From assembly GCA_027069645.1 (NCBI GenBank), contig JALXEI010000236.1, forward strand, positions 1 to 14,043: a stretch of DNA of 14,043 nt, given 5' to 3'. Under the pieces are notes generated by a model. That model had not been told where the DNA came from, ran no database searches, and saw only the letters and a list, made by a program, of their open reading frames with translations. The first letter of the stretch is position 1, and each line of letters opens with the position of its first letter. Source of the DNA: Hyphomicrobiales bacterium. GTDB lineage: Bacteria; Pseudomonadota; Alphaproteobacteria; Rhizobiales; JAKIUO01. This document shows, in pieces, positions 1-5,496 of the stretch. Position numbers and translations under genes: made by a program.

Positions 1-181
1 CTATATAGAAGTGTCGCGTTCCGGTCCCGACCACGAACCGGTTTTTGTCATGCAGGTCGTGGTGGAAAGGATTGAACCGGCGACCGGAACGGGCAGTTCA
101 AAGCGCCTTGCCGAACGGGAGGCGGCTGCGACCCTGCTGATCCGCGAGGGTGTGTGGAAAGAGAATCAGGTTTATGAGTAA
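1..181 (+). CDS. rnc: Ribonuclease III, C-terminal fragment (partial, runs off the left edge)
   Basis: The frame is open from base 2 to TAA at 179-181 and gives the last 59 residues. These look like the end of the double-stranded RNA-binding domain of RNase III: a GPDHEPVF segment, a beta strand, then GTGSSKRLAEREAA. This domain positions double-stranded RNA for the catalytic domain, which lies outside the window. RNase III cuts structured rRNA precursors and other duplex RNAs in the cytoplasm. The stop codon overlaps the start of era by 8 bases (ATG at 174), so translational coupling of the two genes is likely. The order rnc-era-recO is common in alphaproteobacteria and supports the call. 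The catalytic part cannot be judged. Confidence 0.9.
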   Translation, partial: YIEVSRSGPDHEPVFVMQVVVERIEPATGTGSSKRLAEREAAATLLIREGVWKENQVYE

Positions 182-1085
182 GGAAAACCACAGGCATCGC
201 TGCGGCTTTGCAACCATGATCGGGGCGCCCAATGCGGGCAAATCAACACTCGTCAACCGTCTTGTCGGGACCAGGGTTTCCATCGTCACCCACAAGGTGC
301 AAACCACGCGGGCGCGCTTGCGGGGCATTGTCATGGAGGGCGATGTGCAGATTGTCCTCGTGGATACACCGGGCATCTTCACACCGCGTCGCCGTCTTGA
401 CCGGGCGATGGTGGAAGCGGCCTGGTCGGGTGCACGCGAGGGCGATGTGGTGCTGTTGCTGGTTGATGCCGGTCGCGGTATCAGTGCCGATGTTGAACGC
501 ATTTTGAAGGGGCTGGAGGATGTGGGGGGCGTGAAAGCACTGGTCCTCAACAAAATTGACAGATCGGGCAAGGATAAACTGCTGGACCTTGCGGCAAAAC
601 TTGGCGAGCGGGTGAACTTTGATCGCACTTTCATGATCTCGGCCCTGCGCGGGCACGGGGTTGGGGACTTGCGCAAATGGCTGGTTGAAACAATGCCGCC
701 CGGCCCCTGGCATTTCCCGGAGGATCAGCTCGTCGATGTCCCGATGATGATCACGGCTGCCGAAATCACCCGTGAAAAAATCTATCTCCGCCTGCATCAG
801 GAACTGCCCTATGCTTCCACCGTCGAAACCACGGCCTGGAAAACGCTCGGTGATGGTTCGGTCAGGATCGAGCAAACGATCTATGTGGAACGGGATAGCC
901 AGAAAATGATCGTGCTGGGCAAGGGGGGGCGGACCATCAAGGCCATTTCGCAGGAAAGCCGGCGCGAACTGGCGGAAATTCTCGAGGTTCCGGTGCACCT
1001 GTTTCTGTTTGTCAAGGTGCGGGAAAACTGGGGGGAGGACCCGGAACGCTATCGCGGTATTGGTCTTGATTTTCCCACGGAATAG
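174..1085 (+). CDS. era: GTPase Era, ribosome assembly factor
   Basis: Era binds the 3' end of 16S rRNA through a KH domain and couples 30S subunit maturation to GTP hydrolysis. The 303-residue product has the family's usual length. G1 is GAPNAGKS at residues 17-24, the switch I region is near KVQTTRAR (41-48), G3 is DTPG (64-67), G4 is NKID (126-129) and G5 is SAL (156-158). The C-terminal KH domain carries the GKGG loop at 249-252. I chose the ATG at 174 over an in-frame GTG at 150: Era proteins begin shortly before the G1 strand, and the ATG overlaps the rnc stop in the usual coupled way. An AGG-like ribosome site lies just upstream inside rnc. recO follows 23 bases downstream. Confidence 0.97.
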   Translation: MSKENHRHRCGFATMIGAPNAGKSTLVNRLVGTRVSIVTHKVQTTRARLRGIVMEGDVQIVLVDTPGIFTPRRRLDRAMVEAAWSGAREGDVVLLLVDAGRGISADVERILKGLEDVGGVKALVLNKIDRSGKDKLLDLAAKLGERVNFDRTFMISALRGHGVGDLRKWLVETMPPGPWHFPEDQLVDVPMMITAAEITREKIYLRLHQELPYASTVETTAWKTLGDGSVRIEQTIYVERDSQKMIVLGKGGRTIKAISQESRRELAEILEVPVHLFLFVKVRENWGEDPERYRGIGLDFPTE

Positions 1086-1108
1086 GGGCTGGCAAGGAAA
1101 GCGATCCC

Positions 1109-1825
1109 ATGCAATGGAGCGATGAAGGTATTGTTCTTTCGACCCGTCGTCATGGTGAAAGCGGTGTCATTGTCGATTTGCTGACAAGGCATAATGGCCG
1201 CCATGCCGGTATGGTGCGCGGTGGTCGCGGCAGGCGTCTTCGGCCGGTGTTGCAACCGGGAAATCTTGTTGCGGCCCGCTGGAATGCCCGTCTGTCGGAA
1301 CATCTGGGGCTTTATATCCTTGAACCTCTGAAATTGCGTACGGCTGTCATTATGACTGATCCGCAAAAATTGCTGGCACTGCAATCGGTTTGTATTCTGG
1401 CGGGTCTGATTGCGGAACGCGAACCCCACGAAGGTTTATATGAAGCGACTGAATTGATGATTGGTGCTCTGGCCGGCGAGGAAGACTGGCGTCCTCTGCT
1501 GGTGAAATGGGAACTGGGATTGCTGGCCGAACTGGGATATGGTCTCGATCTGAGCTGTTGTGCGGCAACGGGCAGGCGCGACAATCTTGTCTATGTCTCG
1601 CCCCGTTCCTGCAAGGCTGTCAGTCTTGATGCGGGGAAGCCCTGGCACGACAAGCTGCTTGCGCTGCCAGCTTTCCTGACCGGCAACCGGGAGCCCGGGG
1701 CGATCAGTATCAATGAAGTAAAAGCGGGACTGAAGCTGACAGGATATTTTTTGCAGCAGTACCTTTCGAGCCATGAAAAACAGGGTTTGCCGGATGTTCG
1801 CCTGAGGTTATATTCTATAATCTAG
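1109..1825 (+). CDS. recO: DNA repair protein RecO
   Basis: RecO works with RecR (and RecF) to load RecA onto SSB-coated single-stranded DNA and also anneals DNA strands. The 238-residue product begins with the typical short OB-fold domain (EGIVLSTRRHGESG, VDLLT, GGRGRR at about 38-43, then a basic LRPVLQPGN segment). A helical domain follows, with the family-like WELGLLAELGYGLDLS stretch at about 134-149. The cysteine pair at 150-151 and Cys168 do not form a clear four-cysteine zinc site. The ATG at 1109 has an AGGAAAG ribosome site 8 bases upstream and sits 23 bases after era, so it belongs to the rnc-era-recO operon. No convincing hairpin terminator follows. Confidence 0.93.
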   Translation: MQWSDEGIVLSTRRHGESGVIVDLLTRHNGRHAGMVRGGRGRRLRPVLQPGNLVAARWNARLSEHLGLYILEPLKLRTAVIMTDPQKLLALQSVCILAGLIAEREPHEGLYEATELMIGALAGEEDWRPLLVKWELGLLAELGYGLDLSCCAATGRRDNLVYVSPRSCKAVSLDAGKPWHDKLLALPAFLTGNREPGAISINEVKAGLKLTGYFLQQYLSSHEKQGLPDVRLRLYSII

Positions 1826-2158
1826 ATATAATGATAATTTCATAAAATTGATTATTCACACTTTTTCTAAAAGTTACCTGTTCTGCATCTATTATTTGCA
1901 TTTACTGTTTGTTAACCATATAATCCAGTCAGACCGAACATGATTGGTCGACCTGATCCACTGTTGGACGGGAAGAAGCGGGAACCAGAAAATAGACATA
2001 ATTGGACGTCATTAATCCTGGAGCCGGTATCCGTGATTCGCAATGCCAGCGGCCTGTGAATATCGCGCGAGAACGGTTTGGCGATTTGTTTCGTCAAAAT
2101 GTCAGTTTTCGAGTAACCCAATGAACAAACTGTTTTTCCTAGAGAGGGAGATGTCTAC
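1826..2158. other. AT-rich intergenic region between recO and the secreted DUF2147-like gene
   Basis: This 333-base gap holds no convincing gene. The first 110 bases are markedly AT-rich. It contains the promoter-like sequence listed at 1896-1924 and otherwise forms what would be an untranslated leader of about 225 bases. A 39-codon ORF at 1940-2059 lacks a ribosome site and was not called. The opposite-strand ORF here also has no support. I see no strong terminator for recO. Confidence 0.6.
1896..1924 (+). promoter_or_regulatory. Candidate sigma70-type promoter with an overlapping CtrA-like site
   Basis: The -10 box is a perfect TATAAT at 1919-1924. It lies 17 bases after TTGCAT (1896-1901), which matches the first three -35 positions. 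The spacer contains TTTA-N7-TTAAC (1901-1916), one base from the TTAA-N7-TTAAC consensus of the alphaproteobacterial cell-cycle regulator CtrA. Initiation would be near 1931 and would give a leader of about 225 bases for the gene at 2159. The promoter is plausible; the CtrA reading is an inference. Confidence 0.45.
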
Positions 2159-2518
2159 ATGAAGAAAATTATTGCTGTTACCGCCGGACTCATTGCTTTT
2201 GGTTTTGCCAGTTCCGCAATGGCTGCCAGTAAAATGGTGGGAACATGGGAATGGAACGGTTATACCGTCAACTGTGCCGAAGGCGGTGATAATGGCCTGA
2301 GTTGCAAGGTTGCAGCCGGTCCCAGCAATGTGGGTATGGAAATGATCATGTCCAAAATCGCCGAAAAAGATGGTGCCTATGTTGGCAAGGTCAAGCATCC
2401 TGCCGATGGCAAGGTCTACAATGCCCAGATGAAATTCGATGGCGACGACAAGGTTGTCATGGTGGGTGTGACCGACGACGGTGCAAAAGCCTCGGGTACC
2501 TTCACTCGCAAGAAATAA
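2159..2518 (+). CDS. Small secreted DUF2147-like protein
   Basis: The 119-residue product starts with a clear Sec signal peptide: a KK N-terminus, a hydrophobic core and a likely cut after AMA at residue 22. The mature protein is about 97 residues and probably periplasmic. Its second half, with GKVKHPADGKVYNAQMKF, then a V-x-G strand and a final TFTRKK, resembles the beta-rich DUF2147 family, whose function is not established. The cysteine often found near the end of that family is absent here; Cys39 and Cys49 are the only cysteines in the mature part. The ATG has a GAGGGAG ribosome site 8 bases upstream. The gene stands alone, with its own promoter candidate and a strong terminator, which suggests a well-expressed monocistronic unit. 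Family assignment is moderate; no role is claimed. Confidence 0.75.
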   Translation: MKKIIAVTAGLIAFGFASSAMAASKMVGTWEWNGYTVNCAEGGDNGLSCKVAAGPSNVGMEMIMSKIAEKDGAYVGKVKHPADGKVYNAQMKFDGDDKVVMVGVTDDGAKASGTFTRKK

Positions 2519-2554
2519 ATACGCCCTGCAAAAAGCAGTGTAAATTTATAAAAG

Positions 2555-2593
2555 CACCCCCGGAAACGCATCTTTCCGGGGGTGTTTTTTTTT
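2555..2593 (+). terminator. Rho-independent terminator after the secreted protein gene
   Basis: A perfect 12-bp stem (2555-2566 with 2573-2584) closes a 6-base loop and is followed by nine T residues (2585-2593). It lies 36 bases after the stop at 2518. The reverse strand also has a short T-rich stretch after the stem, so it may act weakly on transcripts from the convergent gene at 2705-3106. Confidence 0.93.
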
Positions 2594-2704
2594 GTTCCGG
2601 GCCCGATCGTCTGTAATATCCAGGGCGGTTGGGTATTGTTCCCGAAACGCTGCAAGACCTTCAGTTTCTTCGGCGCGGTATCCCGGGTTTTTTGTAACCT
2701 GCTG

Positions 2705-3106
2705 TCAGGCGTCCGCCGTTGCAGAGCGCCGGGAGAGCATCCAGTAGATGATGCCACCGATCAGATAGAGCAGGCCCACCTGCCAGAAACGGACGGAATA
2801 GCCAAAGTCAAACTGGCTGGGATTGGCAAACAGGGCAAAACCGGGGGCTTCCATGCCCAGAATCGGTGCCATGACCTCGCTGCCGAGGAAAAAGGCGGCA
2901 AAACCGAGAAGCACCTTGCCGATGATACCGATAGAGCCACGTTTCTCGGCATAGGTGAGATCGCTCATGCTGCGTTCGCCAAAGAAGCTCTTGATATTAA
3001 AGAGGATGACCAGAATGCCGACAATGATCATGGCATTGGCGACATAGAAGAACGACTTCATCCAGGGCATCATGTCCGACATAATTCCCATTATAAACAT
3101 TTTCAT
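2705..3106 (-). CDS. Hypothetical three-helix integral membrane protein
   Basis: I do not recognise this 133-residue protein. It has three strongly hydrophobic segments at about 19-38, 58-84 and 105-124. A short charged loop (FFGERSMSDLTYAEKRG, about 41-57) separates the first two, and a small polar tail ends the protein. The methionine-rich start (MKMFIMGIMSDMM) offers several start codons. I chose the first because a good GGGAGG ribosome site precedes it by about 9 bases. No catalytic or metal-binding motif is evident. The gene is divergent from ald with a 338-base gap and convergent with the secreted protein gene. It has no operon partner to hint at a role. Coding status is well supported by the ribosome site and coherent membrane topology. 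Confidence 0.75.
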   Translation of the reverse strand: MKMFIMGIMSDMMPWMKSFFYVANAMIIVGILVILFNIKSFFGERSMSDLTYAEKRGSIGIIGKVLLGFAAFFLGSEVMAPILGMEAPGFALFANPSQFDFGYSVRFWQVGLLYLIGGIIYWMLSRRSATADA

Positions 3107-3192
3107 AGTAATTGTTCCTCCCTTTAGAACAGGTGCAGTTCCTGACTGCGTTTTATACCCTCGTCAGGCCCGGAGAATAGCGGTTTGGCACT

Positions 3193-3231
3193 GGCAACCG
3201 GTAGCGGCAACCGATAGTGTGAACCGGACGT
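3193..3231. repeat. Three imperfect 13-bp direct repeats centred on AACCGR
   Basis: Units at 3193-3205 and 3206-3218 match at 11 of 13 positions. A third, weaker unit at 3219-3231 keeps GAACCGG. The array sits about 90 bases upstream of the membrane protein gene and about 60 bases before the ald -10 candidate. It could be a cooperative regulator site. The function is inferred only from the spacing. Confidence 0.4.
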
Positions 3232-3291
3232 CCCACAGAAAAGACGGGCTGACTTTATTGTGATCAGAACAAAAAGAACAGGGTTTGTTAT

Positions 3292-3297
3292 TATAAT
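3292..3297 (+). promoter_or_regulatory. Candidate -10 box for ald
   Basis: There is a perfect TATAAT but no recognisable -35 at 16-18 bases, which would fit an activator-dependent promoter. It implies a leader of about 140 bases before ald. The imperfect palindrome CTGATTGCAGTCAG at 3342-3355 lies inside that leader. Confidence 0.35.
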
Positions 3298-3444
3298 TCA
3301 GTTATATAGGCAAATGCCTGGATCCCTCGCCTCCCGTCGCTCTGATTGCAGTCAGCCTATCATGATTGACAGCGGATCAAAAGGGGATCAGACCAAAATA
3401 AATCAAATGTTTCAGTTGTTGCAGCCCGCGAAAGGAAGAATTTG

Positions 3445-4533
3445 ATGCTCATCGGTGTACCAAAAGAAATAAAAAACAACGAATACCGTGTTGGACTGAC
3501 TCCCAACAGTGTGTTTGAGCTGACCTCCAGGGGGCATCGTGTGATGGTGGAGCGCAAGGCCGCCTGGGCTATCGGTTTTGATGACAGCGCCTATGAGGCC
3601 GCGGGGGCGGAAATTGTAGCCGGGCCGGATGCGATTTTTAACGAGGCCGAACTGATCATCAAGGTCAAGGAACCGCAACCCGGGGAATGCACAGGATTCC
3701 ACGAAGGCCAGACACTGTTTACATATCTGCATCTTGCCGCCGATCCGCAAATGGCGAAGGCGCTGGTCAAATCCGGCGTTACCGCCATTGCCTATGAAAC
3801 GGTGACGGATTCGAACGGACATTTGCCCCTGCTGGCCCCCATGAGCGAGGTTGCTGGCCGTATGTCGATTCAGGCCGGAGCCCGGTGTCTGGAGATGGAA
3901 ACGGGGGGATCCGGCAAATTGCTGGGTGGCGTCGCCGGAGTCGAGGCGGCACAGGTTGTCATTCTCGGCGGCGGTATGGCCGGGACCAGTGCGGCGCGCA
4001 TGGCGATGGGGCTGGGGGCCCGTGTTACGGTTCTGGATATTTCTCTTCCCCGTCTCGCGGAACTGGACCAGGTGCTCGGTGCCTCTCTCAATACTGTCTA
4101 TTCGACACGCCAGAATATCGAAAAATATGTTTTGCGTGCCGATTTGCTCATCGGCGCGGTGCTTGTTCCAGGGGCTCATGCGCCAAATCTTGTATCGCGC
4201 GAGCAGGTGGCCGGTATGAAGCGCGGTTCGGCAATTGTTGATATTGCCATTGATCAGGGGGGGTGTGTCGCCACCTCAAGGCCGACCAGCCACGACAACC
4301 CGACCTATATGGAAGAAGGTGTCGTGCACTATTGCGTGACAAACATGCCTGGTGCTGTGGCCGGTACATCAACATTTGCGCTGAATAACGCCACGCTGCC
4401 CTTTGTCCTCAAACTGGCCGAACAGGGAATCGACGAGGCCGTTGCGGCGGATGAAAACCTCGCCAATGGTGTCAACATTAAGGCGGGAAAGGTGGTGCAC
4501 GAGGTTGTGCGCCAGGCGATTGCGGATATGTGA
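3445..4533 (+). CDS. ald: Alanine dehydrogenase (NAD-dependent)
   Basis: Ald catalyses reversible oxidative deamination of L-alanine to pyruvate and ammonium with NAD, in the cytoplasm. The 362-residue product is close to the family's normal 360-375. Residues known to be important in the family all fall at the expected places: Arg15, Lys75 in KVKEP, His96 in TYLHLA, Ser134 in APMSEVAG and Asp270 in VDIAIDQGG. The NAD-binding Rossmann loop is GGGMAGTSAA at about 175-184. I chose ATG 3445 over the TTG one codon earlier because AAGGAAG (3432-3438) is correctly spaced for it. No Lrp/AsnC-type regulator gene lies next to it, although ald genes are often controlled by one. A terminator follows at 4580. 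Confidence 0.97.
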   Translation: MLIGVPKEIKNNEYRVGLTPNSVFELTSRGHRVMVERKAAWAIGFDDSAYEAAGAEIVAGPDAIFNEAELIIKVKEPQPGECTGFHEGQTLFTYLHLAADPQMAKALVKSGVTAIAYETVTDSNGHLPLLAPMSEVAGRMSIQAGARCLEMETGGSGKLLGGVAGVEAAQVVILGGGMAGTSAARMAMGLGARVTVLDISLPRLAELDQVLGASLNTVYSTRQNIEKYVLRADLLIGAVLVPGAHAPNLVSREQVAGMKRGSAIVDIAIDQGGCVATSRPTSHDNPTYMEEGVVHYCVTNMPGAVAGTSTFALNNATLPFVLKLAEQGIDEAVAADENLANGVNIKAGKVVHEVVRQAIADM

Positions 4534-4579
4534 ATAACCACAACACATTGAAAAACATGTCAAATAAATAAAATTTTGG

Positions 4580-4605
4580 TGTTGCGACAAAACGCAACAG
4601 TTTTT
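4580..4605 (+). terminator. Rho-independent terminator after ald
   Basis: A perfect 7-bp stem (TGTTGCG 4580-4586 with CGCAACA 4593-4599) closes an ACAAAA loop and is followed by GTTTTT. It lies 46 bases after the ald stop and separates ald from the small unit downstream. Confidence 0.8.
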
Positions 4606-4631
4606 ATATGCAAAACTTTGAATGTTATGAT
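4603..4631 (+). promoter_or_regulatory. Candidate promoter for the leader ORF / small membrane protein unit
   Basis: TTTATA (4603-4608, four of six -35 positions) and TATGAT (4626-4631, five of six -10 positions) are separated by 17 bases. The -35 overlaps the T-tract of the ald terminator. Initiation near 4638 would give a leader of about 170 bases before the gene at 4810. Confidence 0.4.
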
Positions 4632-4651
4632 ATGTTCGATGCTGATCTGAT

Positions 4652-4749
4652 CGCCGGTCACAAGGCTGGCGGTTACATCCACGCACCCCTTGCAAGGGGG
4701 CAGAACCACCTTCCTCACGGAACGCGGTTCAGGTGATATCTGCGAAGGT
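4652..4749 (+). promoter_or_regulatory. Potentially structured RNA leader (three hairpins), class not recognised
   Basis: An 8-bp hairpin with an ACAA loop lies at 4652-4671 (two G-U pairs). A CCCCTTGCAAGGGG palindrome follows at 4686-4699. Then ACCTTC (4707-4712) can pair with GAAGGT (4744-4749) around a 31-base interior. All three lie between the promoter candidate and the leader ORF. The sequence does not match any riboswitch consensus I know. No covariation evidence is available, so a regulatory role is an inference. Confidence 0.35.
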
Positions 4750-4763
4750 AAACGAAGGAAAAA

Positions 4764-4820
4764 ATGGATTTCGCGGGTATCTGGCAAACTGAAAATGGAG
4801 GTTACTCCAATGACGAATGA
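4764..4820 (+). CDS. 18-codon leader ORF upstream of and overlapping the small membrane protein gene
   Basis: The peptide would be MDFAGIWQTENGGYSNDE. A strong GAAGG ribosome site (4754-4758) lies 5 bases before its ATG. The ORF stops at TGA 4818-4820, eight bases beyond the start of the 43-codon gene at 4810, and is in a different frame. It reads through the SD-masking hairpin at 4796-4809. This arrangement is typical of a leader peptide whose translation opens the next ribosome site. It has no run of one amino acid, so it does not look like a classical amino-acid attenuator. An alternative is that this is the true N-terminus of a gene split by a frameshift. Expression is not proven. Confidence 0.45.
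   Translation: MDFAGIWQTENGGYSNDE
4796..4809 (+). promoter_or_regulatory. Hairpin masking the ribosome binding site of the 43-codon gene
   Basis: TGGAG (4796-4800) pairs perfectly with CTCCA (4805-4809) around a GTTA loop. The left arm contains the GGAG core of the Shine-Dalgarno sequence for the gene that starts at 4810. The right arm ends directly against its ATG. In RNA this would limit independent initiation there. Confidence 0.5.
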
Positions 4821-4941
4821 ACAACATAACGAGCCACTTATTGGTATTGGACTTGAAAGCATCCTTGCGCTGACATTTGCAGCGAGCATGTTTACGCTGG
4901 CGCTGTTGCGCCCCGTCCTTGACCTGTGGCTGCCTTTCTAA
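4810..4941 (+). CDS. Small (43-residue) one-helix membrane protein, function unknown
   Basis: The product has an acidic/polar N-terminus (MTNEQHNEPL) and then one hydrophobic segment at about residues 14-36. That segment is interrupted by a single Arg near its end, followed by the short tail VLDLWLPF. A GGAGG ribosome site at 4797-4801 lies 8 bases upstream. An in-frame ATG at 4795 would add five residues but lacks a ribosome site. The gene overlaps an 18-codon leader ORF and is followed by a terminator at 5061, so it looks like a separate small transcription unit. Proteins of this shape include accessory subunits of membrane complexes, stress peptides and type I toxins, and the sequence alone does not decide between them. 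I do not recognise the family. Confidence 0.6.
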   Translation: MTNEQHNEPLIGIGLESILALTFAASMFTLALLRPVLDLWLPF

Positions 4942-5060
4942 TTCACAGTTTCATCTAACTGACAATTCAGCAGAATGCGCAGGGCTTCGATTTTTCGAGG
5001 CGTTGGCTTTGCGGCTGCGTTATGCAGTCCCGAACCCCCGCTCTGCTGCCAGATAAACGA

Positions 5061-5110
5061 CCCGATACAATAGCTGCCGGATGCGCGCTGTTGTGTCGGG
5101 TTTTCCTTTT
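5061..5110 (+). terminator. Rho-independent terminator between the small membrane protein gene and csaA
   Basis: A 14-bp stem (5061-5074 with 5087-5100, including two G-U pairs) closes a 12-base loop and is followed by TTTTCCTTTT. It ends about 40 bases before csaA. It therefore either ends the preceding unit or acts as an attenuator in a csaA leader. Two smaller hairpins, at 4984-5001 (GCTTCGA with TCGAGGC) and 5014-5026 (CTGC with GCAG), precede it. A short non-coding RNA ending here cannot be excluded. Confidence 0.75.
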
Positions 5111-5148
5111 CGGTACTCTCATACAGGAAAAGGAACAGGAGGCAGGGT

Positions 5149-5490
5149 ATGGAGGACAGTCTTTCATTTGACGACTTTTTGCGCGTCGATATTCGTCTTG
5201 GTACGATTGTCGATGTCAAACCCTTTCCCGAGGCGCGGAAACCGGCCCTGAAACTGTGGATCGATTTCGGGGAGGTGATCGGGATAAAAAAGTCATCGGC
5301 GCAGATCACCGCTCACTATGGCCCTGATAATCTGACGGGTCGTCAGGTGGTGGCTGTGGTCAATTTTCCACCGCGCCAGATCGGTCCGTTCATGTCGGAG
5401 GTTCTGGTTCTCGGTTTTCCCGATAGCCGTGGCGAGGTTGTGCTGATTGCACCGGATCGGAAACTGCAAAACGGGGTGAGGTTGTTTTGA
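5149..5490 (+). CDS. csaA: CsaA-type tRNA-binding-domain protein
   Basis: The 113-residue product is a single OB-fold of the tRNA-binding domain family, matching CsaA in length and pattern. Visible features are FLRVDIRLGTIVDV near the N-terminus (10-23), LKLWIDFG (34-41), GIKKSSAQIT (45-54), and the highly characteristic VNFPPRQIGPFMSEVLVLG (71-89) with a C-terminal GEVVLIAPDR. CsaA was described in Bacillus as a secretion-related chaperone. The domain is also found at the end of some aminoacyl-tRNA synthetases, so tRNA binding is possible. An AGGAGG ribosome site precedes the ATG. The gene is convergent with the kinase gene, with only 6 bases between the stop codons. Confidence 0.93.
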   Translation: MEDSLSFDDFLRVDIRLGTIVDVKPFPEARKPALKLWIDFGEVIGIKKSSAQITAHYGPDNLTGRQVVAVVNFPPRQIGPFMSEVLVLGFPDSRGEVVLIAPDRKLQNGVRLF

Positions 5491-5496
5491 AGCGGA

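Larger units (their letters stand above)
3107..3444. other. Divergent regulatory region between the membrane protein gene and ald
   Basis: This 338-base gap holds no gene. It contains three AACCGG/AACCGA motifs at 13-base intervals (3196, 3209, 3222), a perfect TATAAT at 3292-3297 facing ald, an imperfect palindrome at 3342-3355, and the ald ribosome site AAGGAAG at 3432-3438. A small hairpin at 3135-3149 followed by GTTTT is terminator-like, but no gene ends there on that strand. Confidence 0.6.

Noticed and set aside
98..998. Long minus-strand frames opposite rnc/era
   Set aside because: They are shadows of era, whose GTPase and KH motifs are complete on the plus strand; the opposite frames have no ribosome site or family resemblance.
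1940..2059. 39-codon plus-strand ORF in the leader of the secreted protein gene
   Set aside because: It has no ribosome site and no hydrophobic, repeated or family-like pattern; chance is the simplest explanation.
2582..3127. 181-codon plus-strand frame opposite the three-helix membrane protein
   Set aside because: It begins inside the terminator T-tract and lacks a ribosome site, while the minus-strand frame has both a good ribosome site and membrane topology.
3135..3154. Small hairpin followed by GTTTT near the start of the divergent gap
   Set aside because: The stem is only 5 bp and no plus-strand gene ends before it.
3412..4179. 255-codon minus-strand frame opposite ald
   Set aside because: Ald catalytic residues are all in place on the plus strand; the antisense frame has low-complexity, non-family sequence.
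4690..4809. Upstream extension of the 43-codon gene to 4690
   Set aside because: The added residues are basic and without a ribosome site, and the region is better explained as a structured leader plus the 18-codon ORF.
4760..4941. Type I toxin-antitoxin (hok/sok-like) system
   Set aside because: The coupled leader and hydrophobic peptide fit, but I found no convincing antisense promoter opposite them; kept only as one hypothesis within the leader finding.
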